Shown here in pieces: positions 18,667 to 27,428 of a DNA stretch of 64,000 bases (its first letter is position 1; every line of letters starts with the position of its first letter). The notes beneath the pieces were generated by a model. It was not told the origin of the DNA. It ran no database searches and saw only the letters and a list, made by a program, of their open reading frames with translations. This stretch comes from CAMCXE01 sp046347475 (GTDB taxonomy: Bacteria; Pseudomonadota; Gammaproteobacteria; Pseudomonadales; Cellvibrionaceae): the NCBI GenBank assembly GCA_046347475.1, contig JAXMGD010000001.1:1-64000 (forward strand), in the 5' to 3' direction. The position numbers and the translations under genes are program-made.

Positions 18667-18993
18667 ATGAATGAATATTTGATTGGAATGATCTACCACT
18701 ATCCGGAAGATTACGAGCTTTGGGAGAAGGGCCTGATGGAAGATTACGAGGCTGCAACAGCCGTATACATAGCTGCAAAAAATGAGGGGGCAGCTCTTGC
18801 TTGGGGCTATCAAGTTGCCACTGCGTTACTTAACTTTGCTAATAAAACTGAAGGTCTCACCCTAGAGCAATTCCAGCATCACTGTTGGTACATTGAGGAC
18901 CCCAGCAATGATGATTGGTCGAAAATGCTTGAGACCTTTCCGCATGTAAAAGATGGCGAGATGCCCATCTTCTCTACCATGATGATCAAGTAG
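18667..18993 (+). CDS. Hypothetical protein, 108 residues
   Basis: This small acidic protein is rich in Glu, Tyr and Trp, with no signal peptide or membrane helix. The first half is probably helical (EDYEAATAVYIAAKNEGAALAWGYQ), and the second half contains FQHHCWYIEDPSNDDW. No family was recognised. It is a single gene, with no strong Shine-Dalgarno before the ATG. The composition fits a real soluble protein, and similar small acidic proteins occur as immunity proteins, but nothing nearby supports that here. Confidence 0.6.
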   Translation: MNEYLIGMIYHYPEDYELWEKGLMEDYEAATAVYIAAKNEGAALAWGYQVATALLNFANKTEGLTLEQFQHHCWYIEDPSNDDWSKMLETFPHVKDGEMPIFSTMMIK

Positions 18994-19208
18994 TCCGCAC
19001 TATTGTGGCTCGCGTCGGCAGTGTGTTGCGCCCCGTGTCATAAAGGCCGCCTAACACATCGCACAGGCATCACCACTCTGTGACAGTAAAGTATTTAAGC
19101 TGCTGTATTGTGGTTTTGCTGCGAAAAGTATTCCACAAAGCCACAACTTAAAAACTACCACTTAGCTCGGCGTTAAGGATGCGCGATTAATTTCCTGCCC
19201 CTTAAATT

Positions 19209-19808
19209 CTATTGCCAGCCCGGCACATTGTGCATATCGGGTAATTGATGGGCTATGCCCTTGTGGCAGTCGATGCAGGTTTTTTCCCCTTTTGCCAGCG
19301 CAGTGCCGTGTTGTTCGGCGGCGCGGGGGCTTTGCCGGGTGAAATCCATAAATTGGAAATTATGGCAGTTGCGGCATTCCAGCGAATCATTGGCTTTTAA
19401 ACGCGTCCATTCATGCTGGGCCAGTTCAAGGCGTTTATCTAAGAATTTCTCGCGGGTATCAATGGTGGCAAAAATTTTCCCCCAGACTTCTTTGCTCGCT
19501 TGGGTTTTGCGGGCAATTTTATCCGTCCATTCGTGGGGTACGTGGCAGTCGGGGCAAGAGGCGCGCACACCTGAGCGGTTGCTGTAGTGAATAGTGGTTT
19601 TTAATTCCGCGTAGGGGTTATCGCGCATTTCATGGCAGGAGATACAAAATTTTTCGGTATTGGTGGCCTCAAGTGCCGTATTAAAACCGCCCCAAAAAAT
19701 AATGCCGCCGATAAAACCGCCGAGAGTTAAAAACCCCATGCTCCAATACAGGCTTGGCCGTGTCGCAATGTTAATATACCGAGCAATCAGCGCGATTAGG
19801 GGCTTCAT
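19209..19808 (-). CDS. napC: Tetraheme cytochrome c NapC/NirT
   Basis: This is a 199-residue membrane-anchored quinol dehydrogenase. One membrane helix at residues ~20-40 (SMGFLTLGGFIGGIIFWGG) is followed by four heme motifs: CISCH, CPDCH, CRNCH and CIDCH. It takes electrons from menaquinol or ubiquinol and passes them to NapB-NapA in the periplasm. The length matches the family. It is the last gene of the operon, and its start overlaps the napB stop by 4 bases. Confidence 0.95.
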   Translation of the reverse strand: MKPLIALIARYINIATRPSLYWSMGFLTLGGFIGGIIFWGGFNTALEATNTEKFCISCHEMRDNPYAELKTTIHYSNRSGVRASCPDCHVPHEWTDKIARKTQASKEVWGKIFATIDTREKFLDKRLELAQHEWTRLKANDSLECRNCHNFQFMDFTRQSPRAAEQHGTALAKGEKTCIDCHKGIAHQLPDMHNVPGWQ

Positions 19809-20314
19809 GGCTGCTTATCCTTTTTTTTAGCCAAAATAACATCGACCGGAATAAAGTCGTTGTTATAGGCAGGTTTGCGATCCTGTTGTGGCACGTGGCA
19901 TTGATTACAAAAATAACGCCGTGCAGAGACATCGGCTAAAAAATTACCTTCCCGATCCATAAAATGCGTCACGCTCACCATAGGGGCGCGGCTCTCTTGG
20001 GTGCGTGTGCGGCCGTGGCAGGACAGACATTGGTTGGCATTTTTCGATATTTGGTAGCCTTCAATTTTGTGCGGTATCACCGGCGGCTGCATGGGGTAGG
20101 CGCGGGTTTTTTTAATGTCTTTATTTTCGCTATCGCGCAGAGCCTCGGGGGCGGCATTTTCATCGGCTAATGCGGGGGCTGTTTTTAACACTTGCAGCGC
20201 TTGGTCTTCGGCGGCTTTTTCTTTTAAGGACTTTTCTTCGGCCGCTTGAATGCCAAAGGGCAGGGCGACCAAGCACATTAAAACCAGCAGTTTTTTGAAT
20301 AAATTAGGCATCAT
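19805..20314 (-). CDS. napB: Periplasmic nitrate reductase diheme subunit NapB
   Basis: This 169-residue protein has an N-terminal signal peptide (LLVLMCLVALPFGIQA) and two heme motifs, CLSCH (about 98) and CNQCH (about 136), as expected for NapB. The segment between the signal and the first heme carries the typical PPVIPHKIEGYQI. It is the small subunit that relays electrons from NapC to NapA. The ATG overlaps the napA stop (ATGA). Confidence 0.95.
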   Translation of the reverse strand: MMPNLFKKLLVLMCLVALPFGIQAAEEKSLKEKAAEDQALQVLKTAPALADENAAPEALRDSENKDIKKTRAYPMQPPVIPHKIEGYQISKNANQCLSCHGRTRTQESRAPMVSVTHFMDREGNFLADVSARRYFCNQCHVPQQDRKPAYNNDFIPVDVILAKKKDKQP

Positions 20315-22812
20315 GCGACCACCTTTTCAATGCGCACAGCACATTTTTTAAAATCGGTTTGTTTGGAAATAGGGTCTGTGGCATCCAGGGTTAATTTATT
20401 GATGAGTTGTTTGGCATCGAACCAGGGAATAAATACTAAGCCTTTAGGGGGTTTATTGCGGCCACGGGTTTCCACGCGGGTTAGCATGCTGCCGCGCCGC
20501 GAGCTTACGCGGATTAAATCGCCGCGCCGCAATTGCGCGGCGGCGGCATCCTCTGGATGCATAAAACACACAGCATCCGGGAAGGCTAAATATAATTCCG
20601 GTACGCGGCTCGTCATGGAGCCGGAATGCCAATGCTCTAATACCCGCCCGGTGCTTAACCAAAATGGATATTGTGCGTCCGGTGCTTCGGCGGGTGGCTC
20701 GTAGGGCAGGGCAAAAATAATGGCTTTTTTATCGGCGTGGCCGTAAAACTCCACACCAGCGCCTGCGCTTACGTAGGGGTCGGAGCCTTCTTTATAACGC
20801 CAGCGGGTTTCATTGCCATTGACTACCGGCCAGCGCAGGCCGCGTTCTTGGTGGTAGCGATCAAATGGTGCTAAATCGTGGCCGTGGCCGCGACCAAATT
20901 CGGCATATTCTTCAAATAGGCCTTTTTGCACGTAAAAACCGCAACTTTTGGCTTCTTGATTATTAAATTCTGCATCGCACTGCGCCAGCTCAAAACGGTT
21001 GACCTTGCCATTTTTAAATAAAATGTCGTACAGCGTTTTGCCAGCTAATTCAGGCTTTTTGGCGATTAATTCCTTGGGCCAAACCTCGTCTACCGTAAAA
21101 TATTTAGCAAACTCTAGCAGCTGCCACAAATCAGATTTAGCCTCCGCCGGGGCATCAACCAGTTGGTGCCAAAATTGTGTGCGTCGCTCAGCGTTGCCAA
21201 AGGCGCCTTCTTTTTCCACCCACATGGCGGCAGGCAAAATTAAATCGGCCGCTTGTGCCGTAACGGTGGGGTACACATCCGATACCACTATAAAATTCTC
21301 ATCCCGCCGCAACGCGGGCAGGCCTTCTTGCATAATATTGGCGCCCGCCTGCAAATTATTATTGGTCATAATCCAATAGGCATTAATGGCGCCGTCTTTT
21401 AATTGCCGGGTTTGTTGCACGGCGTGGGCGCCGGGTTTTTCATTAACGGTGCCTGCCGGTAGCTGCCAGATAGTTTCGGCTATTTCGCGATGTTTTGGGT
21501 TGGCTACTAATAAATCAGCGGGCAAGCGGTGCGAGAAGGTGCCCACTTCGCGGGCGGTGCCACAGGCGCTGGGTTGCCCGGTTAATGAAAAAGGCCCGCT
21601 GCCAGGGGTGGCAATTTTGCCGGTTAATAGATGAATATTGTAAATGAGGTTATTCATCCACACGCCGCGCGTGTGTTGATTAACGCCCATAGTCCAATAA
21701 GAGACTATTTTAATCGCGGGATCGGCGTAGAGTTTGGCGATTTTAACCAGCGTCTCTTCACTTATGCCGGTCAGTTTACTCACGCTTTTGGCATCATACT
21801 GCGCAACAAATTTTGCGTAGTCATCAAAACTGATGTCGGTGGCATCATTGGCGGCAGCAGCATTTTTGGCATTTTTTTCTAGCGGGTGCTCGGCGCGCAG
21901 GCCATAACCTATATCCTGGGCGCCGAGTTTAAATTTAGTGTGGCGATTAATAAAATCGCGATTCACCTTGTTGTTGCTGATAATGTAATGGGCAATAAAA
22001 TTAGCAATCGCCAGGTCCGTCTGCGGGGTAAATAGCGCGCCTATATCCGCCAGTTCAAACGAGCGATGTTCATAGGTCGATAAAACAACTACCTGTGTGC
22101 TGGGGTGGCTTAGGCGTCGGTCGGCGATGCGCGTCCACAATATGGGGTGCATTTCCGCCATATTAGAGCCCCAGAGTACAAAAGCGTTGGCCTCTTCAAT
22201 ATCGTCGTAACAGCCCATGGGTTCGTCCATGCCGAAGGTGCGCATAAAACCGGCCACCGCAGAGGCCATACAGTGGCGCGCATTGGGGTCTAAATTATTG
22301 GAACGAAACCCTGCTTTCATTAATTTAACGGCGGCATATCCCTCCCAAATTGTCCATTGGCCAGAGCCGAACATACCAATGCCGGTGGGGCCTTTTTCTT
22401 TGAGGGCTTTTTTAAACTGCGCGGCCATAAGGCTAAACGCCTGTTGCCAACTGACGGGAGTGAATTCGCCATCTTTGGCGTATTGGCCATTTTTTTGCCG
22501 CATCAGTGGCTGGGTTAAACGGTCGCCGCCGTACATAACTTTTGCTAAAAAGTACCCTTTAACACAATTTAAGCCGCGATTCACCGGCGATAATACATCG
22601 CCGTGGGTGGCTACTACTTGGCCCTCTTTAACGCCCACATTGAGGCTGCAGCCGGTGCCGCAAAATCGGCAGGGGGCTTTATTCCACGTGATTTTACTGT
22701 CGTCATAGGCGGTAATTAAATTGCTCGCCTGCGCGCCGACAGGAAAGCCTGCACTGGCAGCGGCAATCATAGCGGCATTGTGTTTAATTAAATCGCGTCG
22801 CGTTACACTCAT
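20311..22812 (-). CDS. napA: Periplasmic nitrate reductase catalytic subunit NapA
   Basis: This 833-residue enzyme reduces nitrate to nitrite in the periplasm. A Tat signal (TRRDLIKHNAAMIAAASAG) is followed by the 4Fe-4S site CRFCGTGC, with its fourth Cys in LNCVKGYF. The molybdenum ligand is the Cys of NARHCMASAV at about residue 181. The bis-MGD binding domains and the C-terminal molydopterin-binding domain (ending in DFKKCAVRIEKV) are complete. The length matches known NapA. The start overlaps napD by 4 bases. Confidence 0.97.
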   Translation of the reverse strand: MSVTRRDLIKHNAAMIAAASAGFPVGAQASNLITAYDDSKITWNKAPCRFCGTGCSLNVGVKEGQVVATHGDVLSPVNRGLNCVKGYFLAKVMYGGDRLTQPLMRQKNGQYAKDGEFTPVSWQQAFSLMAAQFKKALKEKGPTGIGMFGSGQWTIWEGYAAVKLMKAGFRSNNLDPNARHCMASAVAGFMRTFGMDEPMGCYDDIEEANAFVLWGSNMAEMHPILWTRIADRRLSHPSTQVVVLSTYEHRSFELADIGALFTPQTDLAIANFIAHYIISNNKVNRDFINRHTKFKLGAQDIGYGLRAEHPLEKNAKNAAAANDATDISFDDYAKFVAQYDAKSVSKLTGISEETLVKIAKLYADPAIKIVSYWTMGVNQHTRGVWMNNLIYNIHLLTGKIATPGSGPFSLTGQPSACGTAREVGTFSHRLPADLLVANPKHREIAETIWQLPAGTVNEKPGAHAVQQTRQLKDGAINAYWIMTNNNLQAGANIMQEGLPALRRDENFIVVSDVYPTVTAQAADLILPAAMWVEKEGAFGNAERRTQFWHQLVDAPAEAKSDLWQLLEFAKYFTVDEVWPKELIAKKPELAGKTLYDILFKNGKVNRFELAQCDAEFNNQEAKSCGFYVQKGLFEEYAEFGRGHGHDLAPFDRYHQERGLRWPVVNGNETRWRYKEGSDPYVSAGAGVEFYGHADKKAIIFALPYEPPAEAPDAQYPFWLSTGRVLEHWHSGSMTSRVPELYLAFPDAVCFMHPEDAAAAQLRRGDLIRVSSRRGSMLTRVETRGRNKPPKGLVFIPWFDAKQLINKLTLDATDPISKQTDFKKCAVRIEKVVA

Positions 22813-23084
22813 GTTAGGGTCTCCGATAATTCTTCCGCTGTGGCAACCTGGTGGTACACCAGTGTCACCGCTTGAACACCCATTAAATTACGCACCTGTT
22901 CTACAGCGTTTTCAATGCTGGGCAAGTCGCTGCATTCAGCGACCAAGATGATTTTGCCGAGGGTTAAATCGCACATGGGCATAGTAAAAAATGCCTGTGC
23001 GGTAATTGCCTCGGCCACTGCCTCGGCGGATGCGGGGGTGGTTAAAACAATAAAACTTAATATATGGATTGTGGGTTCCGACAT
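22809..23084 (-). CDS. napD: NapA maturation chaperone NapD
   Basis: This is a 91-residue cytoplasmic protein of the NapD family. It has the usual start IHILSFIVLTTP and a ferredoxin-like alpha/beta pattern, including the short hydrophobic strand GKIILVAEC. NapD binds the Tat signal of NapA and holds back export until the cofactor is inserted. It overlaps napA by 4 bases and follows napE after a 115-base gap. Confidence 0.92.
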   Translation of the reverse strand: MSEPTIHILSFIVLTTPASAEAVAEAITAQAFFTMPMCDLTLGKIILVAECSDLPSIENAVEQVRNLMGVQAVTLVYHQVATAEELSETLT

Positions 23085-23199
23085 GGTGTTTAATTATCTC
23101 GAATTGTGTTGGCTATTGAATAACCCGGCGGCGCGCGTCAATTAAATAAAGGCTTAATTGCTGTGCGGGGTTATTGATAAGGGCTTATTAAAGTTAAAG

Positions 23200-23379
23200 T
23201 TAAAGCCGCGCCATTATTTGCAATAGCCAAATAACCAGGCCATAGGCCCCTATAAGGGCGACGCTCGCCAGGGGAAACAAAACTATAACAATAAAAATAA
23301 ATAGTTTTAACTCTTGCAGCTTGTGTGCAGTCTCGGTGGAAGCCGTTTGGCTGGCGGTTGAGTTGGCATTGTGGGACAT
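23200..23379 (-). CDS. napE: Small membrane protein NapE
   Basis: This 59-residue protein was read directly from the minus strand. After a Ser/Thr-rich start comes ELKLFIFIVIVLFPLASVAL, then IGAYGLVIWLLQIMARL. This is the NapE pattern: one charged segment, then a single long membrane helix with the LFP and GAYGLVIW motifs. NapE is a small inner-membrane protein of periplasmic nitrate reductase operons whose role is not well defined. It is first in napEDABC. The gene is easily missed because of its size. Confidence 0.88.
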   Translation of the reverse strand: MSHNANSTASQTASTETAHKLQELKLFIFIVIVLFPLASVALIGAYGLVIWLLQIMARL

Positions 23380-23893
23380 AGGCTTAGTCGCTCATTAGTA
23401 GCCAAGCTGGGCTTGGTTATGGAGTGTAGGCGATATTCGGCGATTCTTTTAGCGGCGCAGCCGAGCGAGTGCACTTTGTTTGCGATGAATCAAATTGTCT
23501 GCCTAATGCTTAGGCGCTTGTGCAGTTTTGTAATAATCCTCTCTGTGCCCCGCTAGGTGATTAACGTGCAAAACATATGGAGAAATTTAGCAAGGATTTT
23601 GAGGGCTGCAGTATTTTTTAGGCCGTCAATTGTGCTGTGGCTCACAAAAGATTTCGCTACGCTAGGTAGGGTTTTAGGGAACCTCTGCTGCTGTGTGAGC
23701 TTGAGTATGTGCAGGCTTATTTCTGTTAAACCCGGCGACTTAAGCCGCCGCGCGCCCTGCATAAAATAATGCGATCCATCTATTTTCGCCCGTGTTAGCA
23801 GGACGATCTATTGTGTCGCCAGGCGAATAGTGTGGATATTGCTGGGTGCATTACACACCTGCCGATGCAGGCCAGTGGTAATCAGCTGGCCGT
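23380..23893. other. Gene-free region between napE and the Lrp-type gene
   Basis: No convincing gene is seen. It should contain the nap promoter on the minus strand. A CCAAGC/GCTTGG inverted repeat with a 3-base gap lies at 23402-23416, just upstream of napE. At 23799-23817 is a 19-base string also found in reverse complement at 8207-8225. No clear FNR or NarP site was found by eye. Confidence 0.4.
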
Positions 23894-24352
23894 TTAATCC
23901 AGGGCTAAATGATAGTCTTGCACCGGCGATTTAAGTACAAACGACGAGTGCACACCGGTAATCCCTTCAATCGTAGTGAGTTTATTAAGCAAAAAATGCT
24001 GATAAGCATCCATGTCTTTTACAATCACTTTGACTAAATAATCCGCCTGTTGGCCGGTAATTAAATGGCATTCCAACACTTCAGGTAATTTGGTGAGTTT
24101 TTTCTCGAAACTGGCAAAGCGCTCTGGCGTGTGTTTATCCAGGCTTATTTGAATAAATGCTGTGAGGGTGAGGCCTAATTTGCGGGCGTTCAGGCGCGCG
24201 CCGTAGCCGTCGATAAAACCCGCCTCTTCCAGTGCCCGCAGGCGGCGCAGGCAAGGTGAGGGTGAGAGGCCTATGGCGTCGGCTAACTCTTGGTTGCTCA
24301 TACGGCCCTGGCGCTGCAGGGCGGTTAATATGGCTTTATCAAATTTATCCAT
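23894..24352 (-). CDS. Lrp/AsnC family transcriptional regulator
   Basis: This 152-residue protein is the usual size for the family. The N-terminal winged helix-turn-helix is MDKFDKAILTALQRQGRMSN, followed by ELADAIGLSPSPCLRRLRALEEAGFI. The C-terminal RAM domain (about residues 65-150) should bind an amino acid or related ligand. It is transcribed away from leuA with a 135-base gap, so regulation of leuA or of its own gene by leucine or another amino acid is plausible. The sequence is closer to generic Lrp/AsnC members than to the global Lrp, but I cannot assign the ligand. Confidence 0.9.
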   Translation of the reverse strand: MDKFDKAILTALQRQGRMSNQELADAIGLSPSPCLRRLRALEEAGFIDGYGARLNARKLGLTLTAFIQISLDKHTPERFASFEKKLTKLPEVLECHLITGQQADYLVKVIVKDMDAYQHFLLNKLTTIEGITGVHSSFVLKSPVQDYHLALD

Positions 24353-24449
24353 GGCAGATTATTGCTCAAAGTAAATTAATGGAGAAATAATCTGCCAAAT
24401 CTACGCCAACAGATGCCAAATACGCAAGTTAAATGCGCCGACTCTTGGC

Positions 24450-24455
24450 TATACT
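24450..24455 (+). promoter_or_regulatory. Possible -10 box of leuA
   Basis: TATACT lies 33 bases before the leuA ATG, a reasonable distance for a short leader. No good -35 is found 17 bases upstream (AGTTAA), so the promoter may need an activator such as the divergent Lrp-type protein. Confidence 0.3.
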
Positions 24456-24487
24456 GTGTACCAATAACTGATTATTTGGAGCGCATC

Positions 24488-26167
24488 ATGTTGAAGAACC
24501 CTGCTGAAAAATACGCCCCCTTTAAAGGGGTGGCCTTGAGCGATCGCACTTGGCCTAACCGGTCTATTAGCACGCCACCTATTTGGATGAGCACCGATTT
24601 GCGCGACGGCAACCAAGCCTTAATGGATCCTATGAGCGTTAACACCAAGTTGCGTTTTTTTAAACATTTGGTGGCCATGGGTTTTAAAGAAATTGAAATT
24701 GGCTTTCCCTCGGCGTCACAAATTGATTGGGATTTTGCCCGTCTGTTAATTGAAGGCGGGCATATTCCTGATGATGTGTGTATCGAGGTGTTAACCCAGG
24801 CGCGTTTTGATTTAATTGAAAAAACCGTAGCAGCGGTAGCCGGTGCTAAACAGGCGATTGTGCATATGTATAACCCCTTGGCGCCTGCCTTCCGCCGTAT
24901 TGTCTACAACACAGATCAAGCGGGCGTAAAAGCCATTGCCGAACAGGGCACCCGTTGGGTGAAAGAGGTTACGGCGCGTTATCCGCAAACTCAGTGGATT
25001 TATCAGTATTCGCCGGAAGTATTTTCCGGCACTGAAATTGAGTTTGCCAAAGAAGTCTGCGATGCCGTGAGTGCTATTTGGCAGCCCACGCCTGAGCACA
25101 AAATGATTATTAATTTACCCGCCACGGTAGAAATGGGTACACCAAATACCTATGCCGATCAAATTGAATGGATGCACCGGCATTTAAATAATCGCGCCAG
25201 TATTATTTTAAGTGTGCACCCACATAATGATCGCGGTACGGCGGTGGCCGCGGCGGAATTAGCGGTAATGGCCGGCGCAGACCGTGTGGAAGGTTGTTTA
25301 TTTGGCAATGGTGAGCGCACGGGCAATGTAGATTTAGTGACCTTGGCCATGAATTTATATTCACAAGGCATTCACCCCGGTTTGGATTTTTCCCATATGG
25401 ATCAGGTGCGGCAATTGGTGGAAGAGTGCACACAATTGCCTGTTCATCCGCGCCACCCTTATGCCGGTGAATTGGTGTTTACTGCCTTTTCCGGCTCACA
25501 CCAGGATGCGATTAAAAAAGGTTTTGCGCAGCAACAAGCCGGTGCGCTTTGGGAAGTGCCTTATTTGCCGATTGACCCGCAGGATGTAGGCAAAAGTTAC
25601 GATGCTGTGGTGCGGGTGAATAGCCAATCGGGCAAGGGCGGGGTGAGTTTTTTATTGCAGCAGGAGGCGGGTTTTAATTTGCCGCGCCGTATGCAAATTG
25701 AATTTAGCGCCATTGTGCAGCGTTTAAGTGATAGCACCGGTCGCGAAGTCAAAAGCAGCGAAATTGTGGCATTGTTTGAACAGGAATATTTTGCGCAAAC
25801 CACGCCATTTGTGTATCACTACAATGAAATTAAACCGATTAATGCTAGCGACGATCCGGTGCGCATTAATATTCACGGTGCCTTTCGCCAGGAGGCGGTG
25901 GTGTATAGCGGCACAGGTAATGGCCCTATAGACGCTGCGGCCAATGCCTTAAGCCAATTTACTGGCCAAACCATTCAAGTGGTGGATTACCACGAACACG
26001 CCTTAACCACCGGCTCCCAAAGCCAGGCAGTGTGTTATTTGGAGGTGAAAGTGGGTACGGATAAAGCGTTTTTTGGTGTGGGCGCGGATCAAAATATTAT
26101 TGCTGCGGCGATTAAGGCTTTGTTTAATGGTGTTAATCGCAAGCAGAAATATAGCAAGGCGTGTTGA
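24488..26167 (+). CDS. leuA: 2-isopropylmalate synthase
   Basis: This 559-residue enzyme condenses acetyl-CoA with 2-oxoisovalerate, the first committed step of leucine synthesis. The HMGL-like TIM barrel starts at PPIWMSTDLRDGNQAL, with catalytic and metal residues including HPHNDRGTAV; GNGERTGNVDLVT follows. The C-terminal LeuA allosteric domain (about 430-555) should bind leucine for feedback inhibition. The length fits the long LeuA type. An upstream in-frame ATG at 24413 is rejected because the ATG at 24488 has a GGAG at 24478-24481 and matches the family start. It ends just before repeat copy E. Confidence 0.96.
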   Translation: MLKNPAEKYAPFKGVALSDRTWPNRSISTPPIWMSTDLRDGNQALMDPMSVNTKLRFFKHLVAMGFKEIEIGFPSASQIDWDFARLLIEGGHIPDDVCIEVLTQARFDLIEKTVAAVAGAKQAIVHMYNPLAPAFRRIVYNTDQAGVKAIAEQGTRWVKEVTARYPQTQWIYQYSPEVFSGTEIEFAKEVCDAVSAIWQPTPEHKMIINLPATVEMGTPNTYADQIEWMHRHLNNRASIILSVHPHNDRGTAVAAAELAVMAGADRVEGCLFGNGERTGNVDLVTLAMNLYSQGIHPGLDFSHMDQVRQLVEECTQLPVHPRHPYAGELVFTAFSGSHQDAIKKGFAQQQAGALWEVPYLPIDPQDVGKSYDAVVRVNSQSGKGGVSFLLQQEAGFNLPRRMQIEFSAIVQRLSDSTGREVKSSEIVALFEQEYFAQTTPFVYHYNEIKPINASDDPVRINIHGAFRQEAVVYSGTGNGPIDAAANALSQFTGQTIQVVDYHEHALTTGSQSQAVCYLEVKVGTDKAFFGVGADQNIIAAAIKALFNGVNRKQKYSKAC

Positions 26168-26228
26168 TTCATTTCCTTCGGTCTTAATTTGGCGGTTTTA
26201 CAGTGGGGGTTTTAACCCTCCTCACCCC

Positions 26229-26336
26229 GCAGCAATGCCTAGCGCTTATCGCAGACACGCCGTGAATACATCCGTGTAGGCTCGTCAAAAAGATCCCTCT
26301 TTTTGACGGTCTGCAATAAGCGCTAGGCATTGCTGC
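26229..26336 (+). repeat. Inverted-repeat element, copy E (different outer arms)
   Basis: The core is the same as in copies C and D (GACACGCCGTG, ATACATCCGTGTAGGCTC, GTCAAAAAGA...CTTTTTGAC). The outer arms are unrelated in sequence: 26229-26249 pairs perfectly over 21 bases with 26316-26336 (inner part TGCCTAGCGCTTAT). Pairing then continues as GCAGAC/GTCTGC after one mismatch. It lies between convergent leuA and the AraC-type gene, so the transcript hairpin could also end transcription, though there is no T-run after the stem. Confidence 0.85.
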
Positions 26337-26424
26337 TACACCGCGAGCTAATTTCTGACCTTTGATTTTTATTTGCCAGTTATTTGCCGTCTGTTTATCT
26401 GGATTAGTGTTTAGCTAAAACCTG

Positions 26425-27300
26425 CTATTTTTCCTGCAGCGGTAAATAAATATGGGTTTCCCGTTGATGCAGGGGCACCGCCGGGTAGAAGGTTTTGCGC
26501 TCTAAAAATAGCGGGGCATCTCTGAGTGCGTAGCCGTTTTCATTTAACCAGGGCCCATATAAATACAGCACCGCAGGCTCTAAGCCATCTTCATCACCTA
26601 TGTGAATTATCCGCGCACACAAACCACCTGCCAGTGTGCCGCGCTCCATCTTGGGGTTATCCAAAGGTGTTTGGTGGCTTAATTCAACGGCTAAATCCAA
26701 GCGAAAATCGGCTTGGGGTTCTATATCCTGCGGTGTGTAGGCGATGTTAAATGTGCGGGTTTTATCCGGTGATAAACCCTTTTGTTTACGCCAGTTAATA
26801 AAATCAAGCAAGCTATTGCCTAATTGGTCGGGTGCGCCTCGGTGCGGTAATACTGCAAGGCTTAGGCCGGGGAAGTGGATAAGTTCCACTGTGTAATTGG
26901 GAGTAGCCGTGTGCATAATTGGGCCTCTAATCAGGTTGAGGTGCTGGCTCTGTTGATGTAAAAACTCTAAGGATGGCGTCGTGCGAAATGCGCTGGGACT
27001 TAAGCCGCTCCAGCGCTTAAAGGCGCGGGAAAAAACTTCACAATTATTAAAACCTAGGCTAAGGCTAATGTGTGTAACACTGATATGCTTGCGGTAGGCT
27101 AATAAAAACGCCGCCTGCCGCAAGCGCACACGATTAATATAATCGCCCAGGTTAATGCCAAAATGCGCGAAAAATTGCCGGTGGAAATGATAAGCCGAAA
27201 GATGCACCACCTGGCTGAGCTGTCGCGTGCTCATAGGTTCATGCAAATGCTCGTCTATATAGGTCAATAATCGCTTCCAGCGCGTTAGGGAGTGGAGCAC
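26425..27300 (-). CDS. AraC-family regulator with GyrI-like effector domain
   Basis: This 291-residue protein starts at GTG with a GAGG about 10 bases upstream. The N-terminal ~105 residues are the double helix-turn-helix of AraC/XylS regulators (STRQLSQVVHLSAYHFHRQF, then HISLSLGFNNCEVFSRAFKR). The C-terminal ~160 residues are a GyrI-like/SOUL ligand-binding domain (YTVELIHFPGLSLAVLPHRG), giving the architecture of Rob and similar drug-responsive regulators. It probably senses a hydrophobic or cationic small molecule. The target is unknown; the GH43 gene is divergent from it by about 310 bases. Confidence 0.9.
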   Translation of the reverse strand: MLHSLTRWKRLLTYIDEHLHEPMSTRQLSQVVHLSAYHFHRQFFAHFGINLGDYINRVRLRQAAFLLAYRKHISVTHISLSLGFNNCEVFSRAFKRWSGLSPSAFRTTPSLEFLHQQSQHLNLIRGPIMHTATPNYTVELIHFPGLSLAVLPHRGAPDQLGNSLLDFINWRKQKGLSPDKTRTFNIAYTPQDIEPQADFRLDLAVELSHQTPLDNPKMERGTLAGGLCARIIHIGDEDGLEPAVLYLYGPWLNENGYALRDAPLFLERKTFYPAVPLHQRETHIYLPLQEK

Positions 27301-27390
27301 GGAATGATTCCTCTTATTTTTTTAATCGAAGATAAAATAATCATCCTGGATTCTCGTGTCTTCAGCCTGTCTGACGCGCTGTCTATTTTA

Positions 27391-27428
27391 GGGGCGGCGA
27401 TTAGCATTAACTCGCCCCTGCTAATCGC
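27391..27428. repeat. Interleaved pair of inverted repeats
   Basis: GGGGCG (27391-27396) pairs with CGCCCC (27413-27418), and GCGATTAGC (27397-27405) pairs with GCTAATCGC (27420-27428). The two stems interleave, so they are mutually exclusive as simple hairpins or would form a pseudoknot. A second 9-bp repeat follows: CAAATAAAT (27433-27441) with ATTTATTTG (27487-27495). The block lies in the divergent AraC-GH43 promoter region. Confidence 0.6.

Noticed and set aside
23380..23560. Search for FNR, NarP or riboswitch sequences upstream of nap
   Set aside because: No sufficiently close match to the FNR consensus or any known riboswitch was found by eye.
26229..26336. Considered as a simple Rho-independent terminator of leuA
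   Set aside because: No T-run follows the long stem, and the same core occurs in non-terminator positions; a termination side effect is possible but is not its main identity.
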